Shown here in pieces: positions 1-9,664 of a stretch of 64,000 bases of DNA. This stretch comes from Lachnospiraceae bacterium (GTDB lineage Bacteria; Bacillota; Clostridia; Lachnospirales; Lachnospiraceae): assembly GCA_029067085.1 (NCBI GenBank), contig JAIEFE010000011.1, positions 62,001-126,000 of the forward strand, in the 5' to 3' direction. The first letter of the stretch is position 1; the number at the start of each line of letters is the position of its first letter. Under the pieces are notes generated by a model. The model saw only the letters and a program-made list of their open reading frames with translations, did not search any database and was not told the DNA's origin. Made by a program: the position numbers and the translations under genes.

Positions 1-1
1 G

Positions 2-547
2 CTGTTTGCGCCGGTATTTCAGGATGTGGAATTGTTTGCTTTTCCGCTTTCCGAGAATATTTCCATGCAGGAGCCGCAGGATACCGATAAGGAAAAAGCC
101 AGGGAGTGCCTTGTAAAAAGCGGTCTGGAAGATAAATTAAAGGATCTGCCGTCAGGTGTGGATACGGAGGTTTTGAAAGTCATCCATGATGACGGTACGG
201 ATTTCAGCGGCGGCGAGAAACAGAAGATCGCTCTCGCCCGCGCGCTCTATAAAGAGGCGCCGGTGGTGGTCTTGGACGAGCCTACGGCGGCACTTGACGC
301 TCTGGCGGAGAGTAAACTGTATCAGGATTTTGACAAGCTGATCGGAGAGAGGAGCGCGGTCTACATCAGCCACCGCTTAAGCTCCACTCAGTTCTGTTCC
401 CATGTGGCGATGTTTGAGGAGGGAGAACTGGTGGAATACGGCACACACCAGGAGCTGCTTGAGAAGGATGGAGCCTATGCAAAGATGTTCCATACGCAGG
501 CGCAGTACTATGTGGAAGATGCGGAGGGGGTGACGGCGGATGTCTGA
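2..547 (+). CDS. ABC exporter, ATP-binding C-terminal part (5' truncated by window)
   Basis: This is the 3' end of an ABC exporter half-transporter; the reading frame is open to the window edge, so the true start lies upstream. The visible part starts at the Q-loop (VFQD) and contains the signature FSGGEKQKIALARAL, the Walker B/D-loop region VVVLDEPTAALDALAE and the H-loop YISHR. It would hydrolyse ATP at the cytoplasmic face of the membrane. Its stop overlaps the start of the next ABC half-transporter by 8 bases, and the two share the unusual Q-loop context (VFQD-x-ELFAF), so they probably work as a heterodimeric exporter. The substrate cannot be told from the sequence. Confidence 0.9.
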   Translation: MFAPVFQDVELFAFPLSENISMQEPQDTDKEKARECLVKSGLEDKLKDLPSGVDTEVLKVIHDDGTDFSGGEKQKIALARALYKEAPVVVLDEPTAALDALAESKLYQDFDKLIGERSAVYISHRLSSTQFCSHVAMFEEGELVEYGTHQELLEKDGAYAKMFHTQAQYYVEDAEGVTADV

Positions 548-2393
548 GGCAAAGACGGATCAGAGTACAAAAGAAGGATTGAAAAGTATCAAAAAGACCT
601 GGGAAACACTCCGTTTTATGTTGAAGCTCACATGGCAGAAAAAGCCGATCCTGCTTCTGGTCTATGCAGTAAGCCTGTTAAGAAGAGTGTTTGACAGAGC
701 CTGGCAGATTCTTTTGCCAAAGCTTCTGATGGATGAACTGCAGTTATTTCTGGCCGGGGCGGAGGCGTCGCTTCACCTGCACAATATCGGCATGTATGCC
801 GTGATCAGTGTGGGAGTCAACCTGCTGTCCGGTATCATAGGCAGTATTGTGGATGACCATGCAAGATCGGTGATAAACGAGTGGTTTCAGGAATACATTG
901 CCGCTGATATGGCCAGACAGGCGATGGAAATGGATTTTGAACACACCGAGGACCCGGATGCACTGGATGTCCTGAATAAGGCCAACGAAGGAATGAGCTG
1001 GTACAGCGGCGGCGTAGAGGGCGTATTGAATGAACTGTTCCAACTGTTATCCAATATCCTGGTGATCTGCGGCGGCGCAGCGGTTGTTCTTGTGACCTGT
1101 CCGCTGCTGTTTCCGGTGCAGCTGGCGGCGCTTTTGGCATTTCTCTATTTTAATATGAAGAATAACAGGATCGAGGTGGCAAGCTTTGAGAGGCTCTCGG
1201 CGGATAACAGGATCTTCAGCTATTTCTTTTTCCAGATATCCCAGTTCCAATACGGAAAGGATATCCGCCTGTATAACAGCGCCGGTATGATGGGCAGGAG
1301 AGCAGAAGACCAGGCAAAGAAGATGACTGCCACATGGCTTGAGGAAAACGTAAAGACCCGAAACAACAATTGGGTGATGGACGTGGTCAATACGCTGCGG
1401 GATGCGATCAGTTATTTCTATATCGGATATCTGGCAATCACACATAAGATATCTCTGGGAGATTTCTCCATGTGCGTGGCGGCCGCTTCAGTCCTGTACC
1501 AGAGCATGTTTGGCATCGCAGGCGGATTACAGCAGATCACAAATCGCTGTAACTATGCGCACCGTTATCTGGAATTTCTGGAATATCCGGCGGCGATGGA
1601 GAAGGGAAGCCGCAGTGTGGAAAAGGGAGAACACACGATAGAGTTTGCAGACGTCAGCTTTCAGTATCCGCGCTCGGAAAACTATGTGCTGCGTCATATC
1701 AATTTAAAGATCAAGTCCGGCGAGCATCTGTCTATCGTAGGATTAAACGGCGCCGGAAAGACTACACTGGTAAAGCTTTTGTGCAGGCTCTATGATGTGA
1801 CGGAGGGAGCGATCCTGATCGACGGCGTCAATATCAAGGAATATGCCGAAGAGGAGTACAGACGGCTGTTTGCGGTTGTATTTCAGGATTTTGAATTATT
1901 TGCATTCAGCTTGAAAGAAAATGTCGTGCTTGCTGAAACAGACTCGGCAGATCCGAAGAAAATCGAGGAAGTCCTCCGGCTTACAGGCCTTTCCGAGGAT
2001 GTGCAGAAGCTGCCCGAGGGGATGGACACCATGATCTTCAAATCTTACGACGAGCACGGAACGGAGCTTTCCGGCGGACAAAAACAAAAGACCGCCATCG
2101 CGCGTGCGCTCTACCGAAATGCGCCGATCGTGATCCTTGACGAACCGACCGCAGCGCTCGATCCGATCGCCGAGTATGAGATCTACCGTCAGTTCGAGAC
2201 ACTGGTGGGCGGGAAAACCGCCATTTATATCTCACACAGACTGTCAAGCTGCCGGTTCTGCGATAAGATAGCCGTCTTCGCGGAGGAAACCCTGCGTGAA
2301 TACGGCACCCATGACGAACTCGTGTCATTAGAGGGTGGTATCTATGCGGAGATGTTCCATGAACAGGCCAAGTATTATGTGGATATCGCGTGA
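540..2393 (+). CDS. ABC exporter half-transporter (TM domain + ATPase)
   Basis: A full-length type-IV ABC half-transporter of 617 residues. The N-terminal half holds several hydrophobic segments (about residues 35-330), followed by an ATPase domain with Walker A GLNGAGKTT, Q-loop VFQDFELFAF, signature LSGGQKQKTAIARAL, Walker B VILDEPTAALD and H-loop ISHR. It overlaps the preceding ABC gene by 8 bases, which indicates translational coupling and a heterodimer. Such pairs export peptides, lipids or drugs; the cargo is not identifiable here. It lies just upstream of the xylan cluster but an 80-bp gap and the exporter fold give no reason to treat it as the sugar importer. Confidence 0.9.
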   Translation: MSEAKTDQSTKEGLKSIKKTWETLRFMLKLTWQKKPILLLVYAVSLLRRVFDRAWQILLPKLLMDELQLFLAGAEASLHLHNIGMYAVISVGVNLLSGIIGSIVDDHARSVINEWFQEYIAADMARQAMEMDFEHTEDPDALDVLNKANEGMSWYSGGVEGVLNELFQLLSNILVICGGAAVVLVTCPLLFPVQLAALLAFLYFNMKNNRIEVASFERLSADNRIFSYFFFQISQFQYGKDIRLYNSAGMMGRRAEDQAKKMTATWLEENVKTRNNNWVMDVVNTLRDAISYFYIGYLAITHKISLGDFSMCVAAASVLYQSMFGIAGGLQQITNRCNYAHRYLEFLEYPAAMEKGSRSVEKGEHTIEFADVSFQYPRSENYVLRHINLKIKSGEHLSIVGLNGAGKTTLVKLLCRLYDVTEGAILIDGVNIKEYAEEEYRRLFAVVFQDFELFAFSLKENVVLAETDSADPKKIEEVLRLTGLSEDVQKLPEGMDTMIFKSYDEHGTELSGGQKQKTAIARALYRNAPIVILDEPTAALDPIAEYEIYRQFETLVGGKTAIYISHRLSSCRFCDKIAVFAEETLREYGTHDELVSLEGGIYAEMFHEQAKYYVDIA

Positions 2394-2473
2394 TATATGG
2401 GTGATGACGAAACGCAATTAATATACGTTGAGATGCGTTTTGAAATTACCTGGAAAAGGAGAGGGAGAAGAAA

Positions 2474-4507
2474 ATGTTGAAAAACAGCAGGAAATTTTGG
2501 AAGAGAACCTGCCCTGTGATGATGGCTGTCATCATGGCGGCATCCGGTCTGACGGGAGGAAAAATGATGGCGGAAGCGGCGGATGCGGATATAGCGTCCT
2601 ATGAGCATCTGGATGAGCTGTACGGCGATTATTTTAAATTCGGAGCGGCTTGTGAAGCGATCGATCACTGGAATGATCATGGAAAGGAGATCGGCAATCC
2701 TGCGAAAGAGGAACTGATCAGCACGGTTTTTAACAGCATTACCTGCGGAAATGAGATGAAACCGGCCTATAATTTTGATCCGGAATCGGAATCCCTTTTT
2801 AAGATCGATCCTGCTGCGGAGGAGATGCTTGACTGGGCTGTGGCCAATCATATGGGAATGCGCGGCCATACGCTGGTATGGCACTCTCAGGTGAACCCTT
2901 CCATTTTTGCCAAGGATTATACGGCATTATCAGGCGGCAAACAAACATGGACGGATTCCGCGGAGTTGGACGAGGAGTGTCTGGTTGACAGAGAGGAGCT
3001 TTTAAGGAGGCTTAAGGCCTATATTTACAGCATGATGGAGTATACCTATCAAAAGGGCTATGCTAAAACCATCTATGCCTGGGATGTCGTGAACGAGGCG
3101 GCGGATGAAAATCAGGATGACGGCTTCCGGAGAAGCTATTGGTATAAGATCATCGGACCGGACTTCCTCTATTATGCTTTTTTGTATGCGAGGGAGGCGG
3201 AGACGCTTTATGCTGCACAATATGCGGATCTCTATGGACTGAATGCGGAGACGGACGATCTGTCCGTTATCATGCCGAAGCTTTTCTATAATGACTATAA
3301 CGAGTGGTTTGATAACAAGAGCGATGCGATCATCAATTTTCTGACGCAGGAAAAATGGAATGAAAACCATGCCAAGGTGAAGAGCGATGTGATAAAGCCT
3401 GACGGGGACGGTACGATCTACGGGGATGGTCTGCTGGACGGAATCGGAATGCAGGGGCATTTGACGGACACCCAGAATATTGACCAGTATATGAAGGCGC
3501 TTCAGAAATATTCTGCGGTCGTGGATGAGGTACATATTACGGAGCTGGATGTGGGATGCAGTAAGACTGACGATAACATGTGGTATTATCAGGCAAAATT
3601 CTTCTACGATTTCTTTTCTCGCCTGATCGAAGAGGTAAAAGGCGGAGCCAAACTTACCTCCGTTACCGTGTGGGGACTGACGGACGACGCCTCATGGCGT
3701 GTGGACGCCAATCCGCTGCTGTTCTATGGCAATCTGGAGAGAAAGCCTGCATTTGAGGCCGTAGTCATGGCGGCAAAAGGCGAGGAATTTACGATGACAC
3801 TGCAGGATACGTTAGGCGAACTGGAGGATCTGTTGATCACTTTTGAGCCATATTCGGAAGCAGGAAAGATGAAGACAGTGGAGCTTAAGGACGTCGGCAT
3901 TTTCAGACGGGGGACTGGACATCAGGCAAGGCTTATGCCTGCGGCGAAGATCAACCATACGGAGGGAGCGGCGGTCGGTTTTTCGCTGAAGGTATCGCGA
4001 AATGAGCAGGATGCGACTATGAAGCTTGATGTTTCACGTTATGCCGGAAAGAATGTGACGATCACCGCTTATGTTATGGCGGAGGATAAAAAGATCCGCA
4101 TGGGACTGGAGACCGATGCGAGCACACAGCTTCTGGAAGTGGATGCTGTTCCGGAGGACTGGGCAGAACTTTCCGTCAACTATACACTGCCTGAAGATGC
4201 ACCGGCGGCCTATATCTATATTGAGACGGACGGGAATGCGGACTATTATGTAGATGATATCTCCGTAGTCATCAATGAAGACGGCGCTGCTGCAGAGGAA
4301 GCGGGAGAGAGTTCTGAGGATACAGGCGCAGCAGACGACGCGTCCGGAACTTCGGAGGAAGCCGGAGAGAGTGCTGACTCGAATGCATCCGGCAATGTGG
4401 GAAATGTTTCCGGGACAAAGATCGTGAGCACCGTCCTGATCGCAGCCGGTGTGCTGATAGCGGGAGCAGGCATATTCGGTGTTTGGAAGAAGAAAAAGGG
4501 GAAGTAA
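2474..4507 (+). CDS. Secreted, membrane-anchored GH10 endo-1,4-beta-xylanase
   Basis: A 677-residue extracellular xylanase that should cleave internal beta-1,4-xylosyl bonds of xylan. A signal peptide ends near AEA (about residue 36). The GH10 domain follows (about 45-435) with the acid/base Glu in WDVVNEAADE (E208) and the nucleophile Glu in VHITELDVG (E357). Residues about 460-600 resemble a beta-sandwich carbohydrate-binding module (YYVDDISVVI end). The C-terminus has an acidic Ser/Glu/Ala-rich spacer, a hydrophobic helix and a basic tail (KKKKGK) but no LPXTG, so it is probably held by the transmembrane helix. The start follows an AAGGAGAGGG SD. It opens the hydrolase operon. Confidence 0.93.
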   Translation: MLKNSRKFWKRTCPVMMAVIMAASGLTGGKMMAEAADADIASYEHLDELYGDYFKFGAACEAIDHWNDHGKEIGNPAKEELISTVFNSITCGNEMKPAYNFDPESESLFKIDPAAEEMLDWAVANHMGMRGHTLVWHSQVNPSIFAKDYTALSGGKQTWTDSAELDEECLVDREELLRRLKAYIYSMMEYTYQKGYAKTIYAWDVVNEAADENQDDGFRRSYWYKIIGPDFLYYAFLYAREAETLYAAQYADLYGLNAETDDLSVIMPKLFYNDYNEWFDNKSDAIINFLTQEKWNENHAKVKSDVIKPDGDGTIYGDGLLDGIGMQGHLTDTQNIDQYMKALQKYSAVVDEVHITELDVGCSKTDDNMWYYQAKFFYDFFSRLIEEVKGGAKLTSVTVWGLTDDASWRVDANPLLFYGNLERKPAFEAVVMAAKGEEFTMTLQDTLGELEDLLITFEPYSEAGKMKTVELKDVGIFRRGTGHQARLMPAAKINHTEGAAVGFSLKVSRNEQDATMKLDVSRYAGKNVTITAYVMAEDKKIRMGLETDASTQLLEVDAVPEDWAELSVNYTLPEDAPAAYIYIETDGNADYYVDDISVVINEDGAAAEEAGESSEDTGAADDASGTSEEAGESADSNASGNVGNVSGTKIVSTVLIAAGVLIAGAGIFGVWKKKKGK

Positions 4508-4534
4508 ACAGGCAAAACGAAAAGGAGAAACCGG

Positions 4535-6400
4535 ATGCTGAACGAGATAGCGGGCAAGTCTGTAAAACTGTATGAGGGGGAATTGGTTCGCAGGGAGAAT
4601 GCCAACAGAGAATATCTGATGAAGCTGCCAAATAAGTATCTGCTCAGGAATTATCTGTTGGAAGCCGGAAGATATTCCGGAAGAGGCATGGATCCAAACG
4701 CCATGGGCGGCTGGGAGGATCCGTCCTGCCAGCTGAGAGGACACTTTCTGGGACATTGGCTCTCTGCTGCCGCAATGCGCTATTACGAGACGGAAGACAG
4801 GGAATTGAAAGCAAAGACAGAAACGATACTGGATGAGTTAGTCCTGTGTCAGAAGGATAACGGCGGGGAATGGGCATGCCCGATTCCCGAGAAATATCTG
4901 TACTGGATCGGACAGGGAAAGAATGTCTGGGCACCGCAGTATACGATCCATAAGCTTTTTATGGGTCTGATAGACGTATATCGTTATATGAAGGCGGATA
5001 CCGCATTAAAAATAGCGGACAGACTGGCGGACTGGTTCAGCAGATGGAGCAAAGAGTATAACAGAGAGGAATTCGATCATATTCTGGATGTGGAGACCGG
5101 TGGTATGCTGGAAGTGTGGGCGGATCTGCTTTCCATGACCGGGAATGAGAAATACGCGCAGTTGCTGGAGAAATATTACAGAGGAAGATTGTTTGAGCCG
5201 CTTTTGGAAGGAAAAGATGTCCTTACGAATATGCACGCGAACACAACGATACCGGAAGCGCTCGGATGCGCCAGAGCGTACGAAGTGACCGGAGAAGAAA
5301 AGTGGCTTAAGATCGTGGAGTGCTACTGGAAGTGTGCGGTAACTGACAGAGGAGCTTTTGCGACCGGAGGGCAGACACAGGGCGAGATCTGGACGCCTAT
5401 GAAGAAACTGAAGGCAAGGCTCGGAGATAAGAATCAGGAGCATTGTACCGTATATAATATGATACGATTGGCGGAGTTCCTTTTCAGATATACGAAAGAT
5501 CCTGCATATATGCACTATATTGAGTATAATATGCAAAACGGGATCATGGCGCAGACATACTGGCAGGGAATGCCGTGGAAGGGAAGCCCGGGGAGCGGTC
5601 TGCTCACTTATTTCCTTCCGATGAAGGCGGGAAGCAGGAAGGACTGGGCAGGAGAAATGGACAGTTTCTTCTGCTGCCACGGCACGATGGTTCAGGCGAA
5701 TGCGGCATGGAACCGCAGCATTTATTATCAGGAGAAGCAGGAGCTTCTTGTGACAAGGTACGTTGACTCCGAGGCGGAATTTGAGGTAGACGGTCATGCG
5801 GTGAAGCTGACGCAGAAGCAGGATTATATGAACGGCAGTTTGATGAACTCTTCGGAGAACAGCGTGCATCAGACAGTAAATGACATTACGAGCACGTACG
5901 CCAACAAGCCGAATTTCAGGAAATATATCTTTACCGTGCATCTGCAGGAGAAGGCGGATTTTGTGATCCATTTCCGCATTCCGGACTGGATCAGCGGGAA
6001 AGCGAATGCATACATAAACGACGAATTGGTGCAGCAGACAGATCGTACGGATCAGTTTTTGTCTCTCGAGAGGACATGGGCAGACGGCGATACGATCATA
6101 CTCTCATTTCCGATCGGACTTACCTTTATTCCGCTGCCGGATGATGCCGATATGGGTGCTTTCCGGTATGGCCCGGATGTTCTGGCAGGCATTACGGAGC
6201 AGGAAAGAGTGCTGCTGCTGGAAAGTCAGGATCCCGTGGAAGAGCTTTCGGCCGATACGGAAAGACAGTGGGGAGAGTTTCGGACTTTCTACCGGACGGA
6301 GAATCAGGATCCCGGAATCAGTTTCATGAAGCTTTCCGAGATTGGATATGAGCCGTACCAGATTTATTTTAAAGTGAAGCGTAAAGAAGGGAGTCAGTAA
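4535..6400 (+). CDS. DUF1680/GH127-type beta-L-arabinofuranosidase
   Basis: A 621-residue protein of the DUF1680 family, whose characterised members (GH127 and relatives) remove beta-L-arabinofuranose. Typical motifs are GHFLGHWLSA near the N-terminus, QEHCTVYNM and FFCCHGT. The E302-x-C304 pair and the Cys pair C380-C381 match the Glu/Cys zinc and catalytic positions of the Bifidobacterium longum GH127 enzyme. No signal peptide is visible, so it should act in the cytoplasm on imported oligosaccharides. It lies 27 bp after the xylanase and 2 bp before the GH39 gene, consistent with one transcript. The exact GH family (127, 142 or 146) cannot be fixed by eye. Confidence 0.88.
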   Translation: MLNEIAGKSVKLYEGELVRRENANREYLMKLPNKYLLRNYLLEAGRYSGRGMDPNAMGGWEDPSCQLRGHFLGHWLSAAAMRYYETEDRELKAKTETILDELVLCQKDNGGEWACPIPEKYLYWIGQGKNVWAPQYTIHKLFMGLIDVYRYMKADTALKIADRLADWFSRWSKEYNREEFDHILDVETGGMLEVWADLLSMTGNEKYAQLLEKYYRGRLFEPLLEGKDVLTNMHANTTIPEALGCARAYEVTGEEKWLKIVECYWKCAVTDRGAFATGGQTQGEIWTPMKKLKARLGDKNQEHCTVYNMIRLAEFLFRYTKDPAYMHYIEYNMQNGIMAQTYWQGMPWKGSPGSGLLTYFLPMKAGSRKDWAGEMDSFFCCHGTMVQANAAWNRSIYYQEKQELLVTRYVDSEAEFEVDGHAVKLTQKQDYMNGSLMNSSENSVHQTVNDITSTYANKPNFRKYIFTVHLQEKADFVIHFRIPDWISGKANAYINDELVQQTDRTDQFLSLERTWADGDTIILSFPIGLTFIPLPDDADMGAFRYGPDVLAGITEQERVLLLESQDPVEELSADTERQWGEFRTFYRTENQDPGISFMKLSEIGYEPYQIYFKVKRKEGSQ

Positions 6401-6402
6401 AT

Positions 6403-7938
6403 ATGGCGGAGAAGGAAATGATCGTGATAACGGAGGAATCAAAGGCATTTTTCCATAATAACGTTGATTTTTGTATCGGAACCGGTCGTATGGGACTGGC
6501 TCTGACACAGGAATATCAGGATCAGTTGAAACTGGTGCAGGAGGAGATCGGCTTTCAGCATATCAGGGGACATGGTCTGTTCTGTGACGATATGGCGATC
6601 TATCAGGAATACGAGGAAGACGGTGTAAAGAAGGCGGAATACAATTTCACCTATCTGGACAGGGTGATGGACAGCTACCGCAGCGTAGGGCTGCGCCCCT
6701 TTTTGGAACTGGGATTTATGCCGTACAAGATGGCAAGAGGGACCCAGACGCTCTTTTACTGGAAAGGCAATACGACGCCGCCGAAGGATTACGGAGCGTG
6801 GTGCGATATGGTACAGGCTCTTCTGCGGCACCTGATGGAGCGGTATGGTGCGGAGGAAGTGGTTCAGTGGCCGATCGAGGTATGGAATGAGCCGAATTTG
6901 CCCGGCTTTTGGGAAAAAGCGGATATGCCGGAGTACTTAAAGCTGTTTCATACGACATTTGAAGCCGTGAAGGCGGTGGATGAGCGGTTTCGCGTAGGAG
7001 GTCCGGCAATCTGCGGCGTTAGGGATGCAGAGTGGATTCGTGCCTTTTTGGATTATTGCCGGGACAATCATCTGGCAGTTGATTTTGTGACAAGGCATCA
7101 TTATACCATTGAGCTGCCGGAGGATATAGGGCATTATGCGTACTCAGAACTGATGGATCCGGAAGACGGATTTGCCAATTTAAAGTCGTCAAGGGATATC
7201 ATTGACAGTTTCCCGGAATATCAGCGCCTTCCGATCCATATTACGGAATTCAATACTTCGTACACGCCGAAAGGGGTGATACATGACACGAACCTGAATG
7301 CGGCGCTGATCGCTCAGCAGTTATCACGATTGGGGGATGTCAATGAATCCTATTCCTATTGGACATTCGGTGATGTATTTGAAGAGACGGGAGTGCCGTT
7401 TACGCCGTTCCACGGGGGCTTCGGACTGGTGGCGAACGGCTGCATTCCTAAGCCTACCTTCTGGACATTTGCTTTCTTCAAGAAGCTCAAGGAAGGTGAG
7501 GGGCAGTGCGTCTATAAGGACGACAACATGGTGCTGCTAAAGAGGAAAGACGGCAGCTATCAGGGGGTGGCGTGGAATATTGCCGACCAAAAAGGGAAGT
7601 CATCGGAAGAACAGGAGAAAGATGCTAAGAAAGTCAAGCTTTCCCTACCGGCTCATGACGGCGGGTATTGTATCCTGACAAAGACAATGGATGAAAAGAC
7701 CTGCAACCCGCTTAAGGTATGGCACGATCTCGGAGAGCCTGCATCCTTAAAGGAGGAACAGCGGAAGCTTCTTTTGGAGGCGGCAAGACCTTATGTGAAG
7801 ACAAAGCGGACAGAAGCTGAGGATGGCAAGGTATGTGTGAAGTTGAGTCTTACTCGAAACGCAGTCGTCTATTTTGAAGTAAATCCGGGTGAAGTGACCT
7901 CCGATCGGGGATATGATTATGACAGAGTCATTTCGTGA
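6403..7938 (+). CDS. GH39 beta-xylosidase-type hydrolase
   Basis: A 511-residue cytoplasmic enzyme of family GH39, expected to release xylose from short xylo-oligosaccharides. The acid/base Glu is in EVWNEPNLPGFW (E163) and the nucleophile Glu in HITEFNTSY (E282); the length is normal for the family. There is no signal peptide. The start lies 2 bp after the preceding stop and behind a GAAGGGAG SD, so it is tightly coupled to the DUF1680 gene. GH39 also includes alpha-L-iduronidases, but the xylan context makes xylosidase more likely. Confidence 0.9.
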   Translation: MAEKEMIVITEESKAFFHNNVDFCIGTGRMGLALTQEYQDQLKLVQEEIGFQHIRGHGLFCDDMAIYQEYEEDGVKKAEYNFTYLDRVMDSYRSVGLRPFLELGFMPYKMARGTQTLFYWKGNTTPPKDYGAWCDMVQALLRHLMERYGAEEVVQWPIEVWNEPNLPGFWEKADMPEYLKLFHTTFEAVKAVDERFRVGGPAICGVRDAEWIRAFLDYCRDNHLAVDFVTRHHYTIELPEDIGHYAYSELMDPEDGFANLKSSRDIIDSFPEYQRLPIHITEFNTSYTPKGVIHDTNLNAALIAQQLSRLGDVNESYSYWTFGDVFEETGVPFTPFHGGFGLVANGCIPKPTFWTFAFFKKLKEGEGQCVYKDDNMVLLKRKDGSYQGVAWNIADQKGKSSEEQEKDAKKVKLSLPAHDGGYCILTKTMDEKTCNPLKVWHDLGEPASLKEEQRKLLLEAARPYVKTKRTEAEDGKVCVKLSLTRNAVVYFEVNPGEVTSDRGYDYDRVIS

Positions 7939-7942
7939 GCGT

Positions 7943-9649
7943 ATGAAGAAGAGAAATGTTGTAAAAAGAGCTGTTACATTGATGATGATAGCGACAGAAG
8001 CGGCTTTTTTGTGGGCTTGCGCCAACAATGCACCGGAAGCTTCCACTGCACAGACAGCGGAGCCGTCACAAGCGCTGCAGTCGGAAGAGCGGGAAAAATC
8101 GGAACAAATGGAACCGTCGGAAGAGAACGAGCAATCGGAACAAAAGGAACAGTCAGAACAGAATGAACAAGATAAACAGGAGGCAGTCATGAGCTATTTT
8201 GACGGATTGAAAATTGCGGAAAGCTACAAGGGGCTGGAGGATACCAACCCACTGATGACACAGCGGTTTGGCGCGGATCCGTATGCTATGGTATATGATG
8301 ATCGCGTGTACATCTATATGACGGCAGATGCCTTTGAGCATAATGCGGACAAGGAAGTGACAGAGAATACTTACGGAAGGATCAATCAGATCAATGTGAT
8401 CTCCACGGATGATATGGTGAACTTTACCGATCATGGTTCCATTAAGGCGGCTTCTGATCAGGGAAGCGCAAAATGGGCGCGCAATTCCTGGGCACCGGCT
8501 GCTGCGTGGAAGGAGATAAACGGGAAACCGAAGTTTTTCCTGTATTTTGCGGATGCGGGCGGCGGGATCGGTGTGCTGCAGGCAGACAGTCCTGCGGGAC
8601 CTTTTGAAGATCCTCTGGGTAAAGCGCTGATCAGCAGACAGACGCCGGAATGTGCGGATGTACTCTGGCTGTTTGATCCGGCAGTACTTTCGGATGACGA
8701 CGGCAGGGCTTATCTGTATTTCGGCGGCGGTGTTCCGGAGGGGAAAGAGGCTGATCCGGGAACAGCAAGAGTCGTGGAGCTCGGAGAGGATATGATCAGC
8801 ATTGTCGGAGAGCCGAAAAGAATCCATCCGCCGTATCTGTTTGAGGATTCCGGCATCCATAAGGCGGGAGACAAATACTACTACACTTACTGCTCCAATT
8901 TCCAGGTGGATCAGGCAGGAACGGAAAAATACGGATTTGAGAGCGGCGAGATCATCAGTATGGAAAGCGACAGCCCCATGGGTCCTTTTACCTTTAAGGA
9001 AATGATCCTGAAAAATCCGGGAAGTACATTCGGTCTGGGCGGAAATAATCATCATTGTATCTTCCGCTTCCGTGATAAATGGTACATTACCTATCATACC
9101 AGAGTGCTGGAGAAGGCAATGGGGGTGCAAAAAGGCTATCGCTGTACGCATATTGACACCTTTACCATGCAGGAAGACGGTACGATCGGTGTGATCGGAC
9201 AGACCTTGAAGGGCAGGGAACAGCTGCGATATGTGGATGCTTATGCTGTAAACAGGGCGGCATCCTTTGCAGTCATGGGCGGTATCAATACGGTTTCGGC
9301 GGATGAGGTGAGCGAGAACTGCGGCAGTGGAAATATGGCGCTGGGAGATATTCAGAACGGTGGCTTTATCAAAGTGCAGGGTGTTGATTTTGGAAGCGGG
9401 ACACCGACGTCGATCCGTATGACGGTAAGAAATAAAAAAGAGGAGACAGCTTTCGGAGCGGTTCAGGTACGTGTTGACGGTTTGGAAGGAACTGTGCTAG
9501 GATATCTTTCGATGGACGATATACCGGAAGGCAGTGGATTTACGGAGTGTATCGCGCAGCTTTCCGATCAGGCGGAGGGAGTGCATGATCTGTATTTCAT
9601 TTTCGCCGGCGAAAAATACGAAATAGAAACATGGCAGTTTGTAAAATAG
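7943..9649 (+). CDS. GH43 lipoprotein with C-terminal CBM6-like module
   Basis: A surface lipoprotein: the leader ends in the lipobox LWAC (Cys about residue 26 from the chosen start). A strongly acidic Ser/Glu/Gln repeat linker follows (about residues 45-80), then a GH43 five-bladed propeller with ADPYAMVYDD (general base Asp) and FEDSGIHKAGDKYYYTY (probable acid Glu), and a C-terminal CBM6-like beta-sandwich (about 440-568). Its likely job is trimming arabinose or xylose from xylan at the cell surface. I place the start at MKKRN (7943), 4 bp after the upstream stop, rather than the upstream in-frame ATG at 7913, because the charged-then-hydrophobic signal begins there. Confidence 0.85.
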   Translation: MKKRNVVKRAVTLMMIATEAAFLWACANNAPEASTAQTAEPSQALQSEEREKSEQMEPSEENEQSEQKEQSEQNEQDKQEAVMSYFDGLKIAESYKGLEDTNPLMTQRFGADPYAMVYDDRVYIYMTADAFEHNADKEVTENTYGRINQINVISTDDMVNFTDHGSIKAASDQGSAKWARNSWAPAAAWKEINGKPKFFLYFADAGGGIGVLQADSPAGPFEDPLGKALISRQTPECADVLWLFDPAVLSDDDGRAYLYFGGGVPEGKEADPGTARVVELGEDMISIVGEPKRIHPPYLFEDSGIHKAGDKYYYTYCSNFQVDQAGTEKYGFESGEIISMESDSPMGPFTFKEMILKNPGSTFGLGGNNHHCIFRFRDKWYITYHTRVLEKAMGVQKGYRCTHIDTFTMQEDGTIGVIGQTLKGREQLRYVDAYAVNRAASFAVMGGINTVSADEVSENCGSGNMALGDIQNGGFIKVQGVDFGSGTPTSIRMTVRNKKEETAFGAVQVRVDGLEGTVLGYLSMDDIPEGSGFTECIAQLSDQAEGVHDLYFIFAGEKYEIETWQFVK

Positions 9650-9664
9650 AAAAGGAGGAACGTT

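Noticed and set aside
5006..5971. Long minus-strand open frame opposite the DUF1680 gene
   Set aside because: It is a shadow of a strongly supported gene; its translation is Arg/His/Leu-rich with no motif or SD.
8153..9151. 332-codon minus-strand frame opposite the GH43 lipoprotein gene
   Set aside because: Antisense shadow of a gene with clear catalytic motifs; composition not protein-like.
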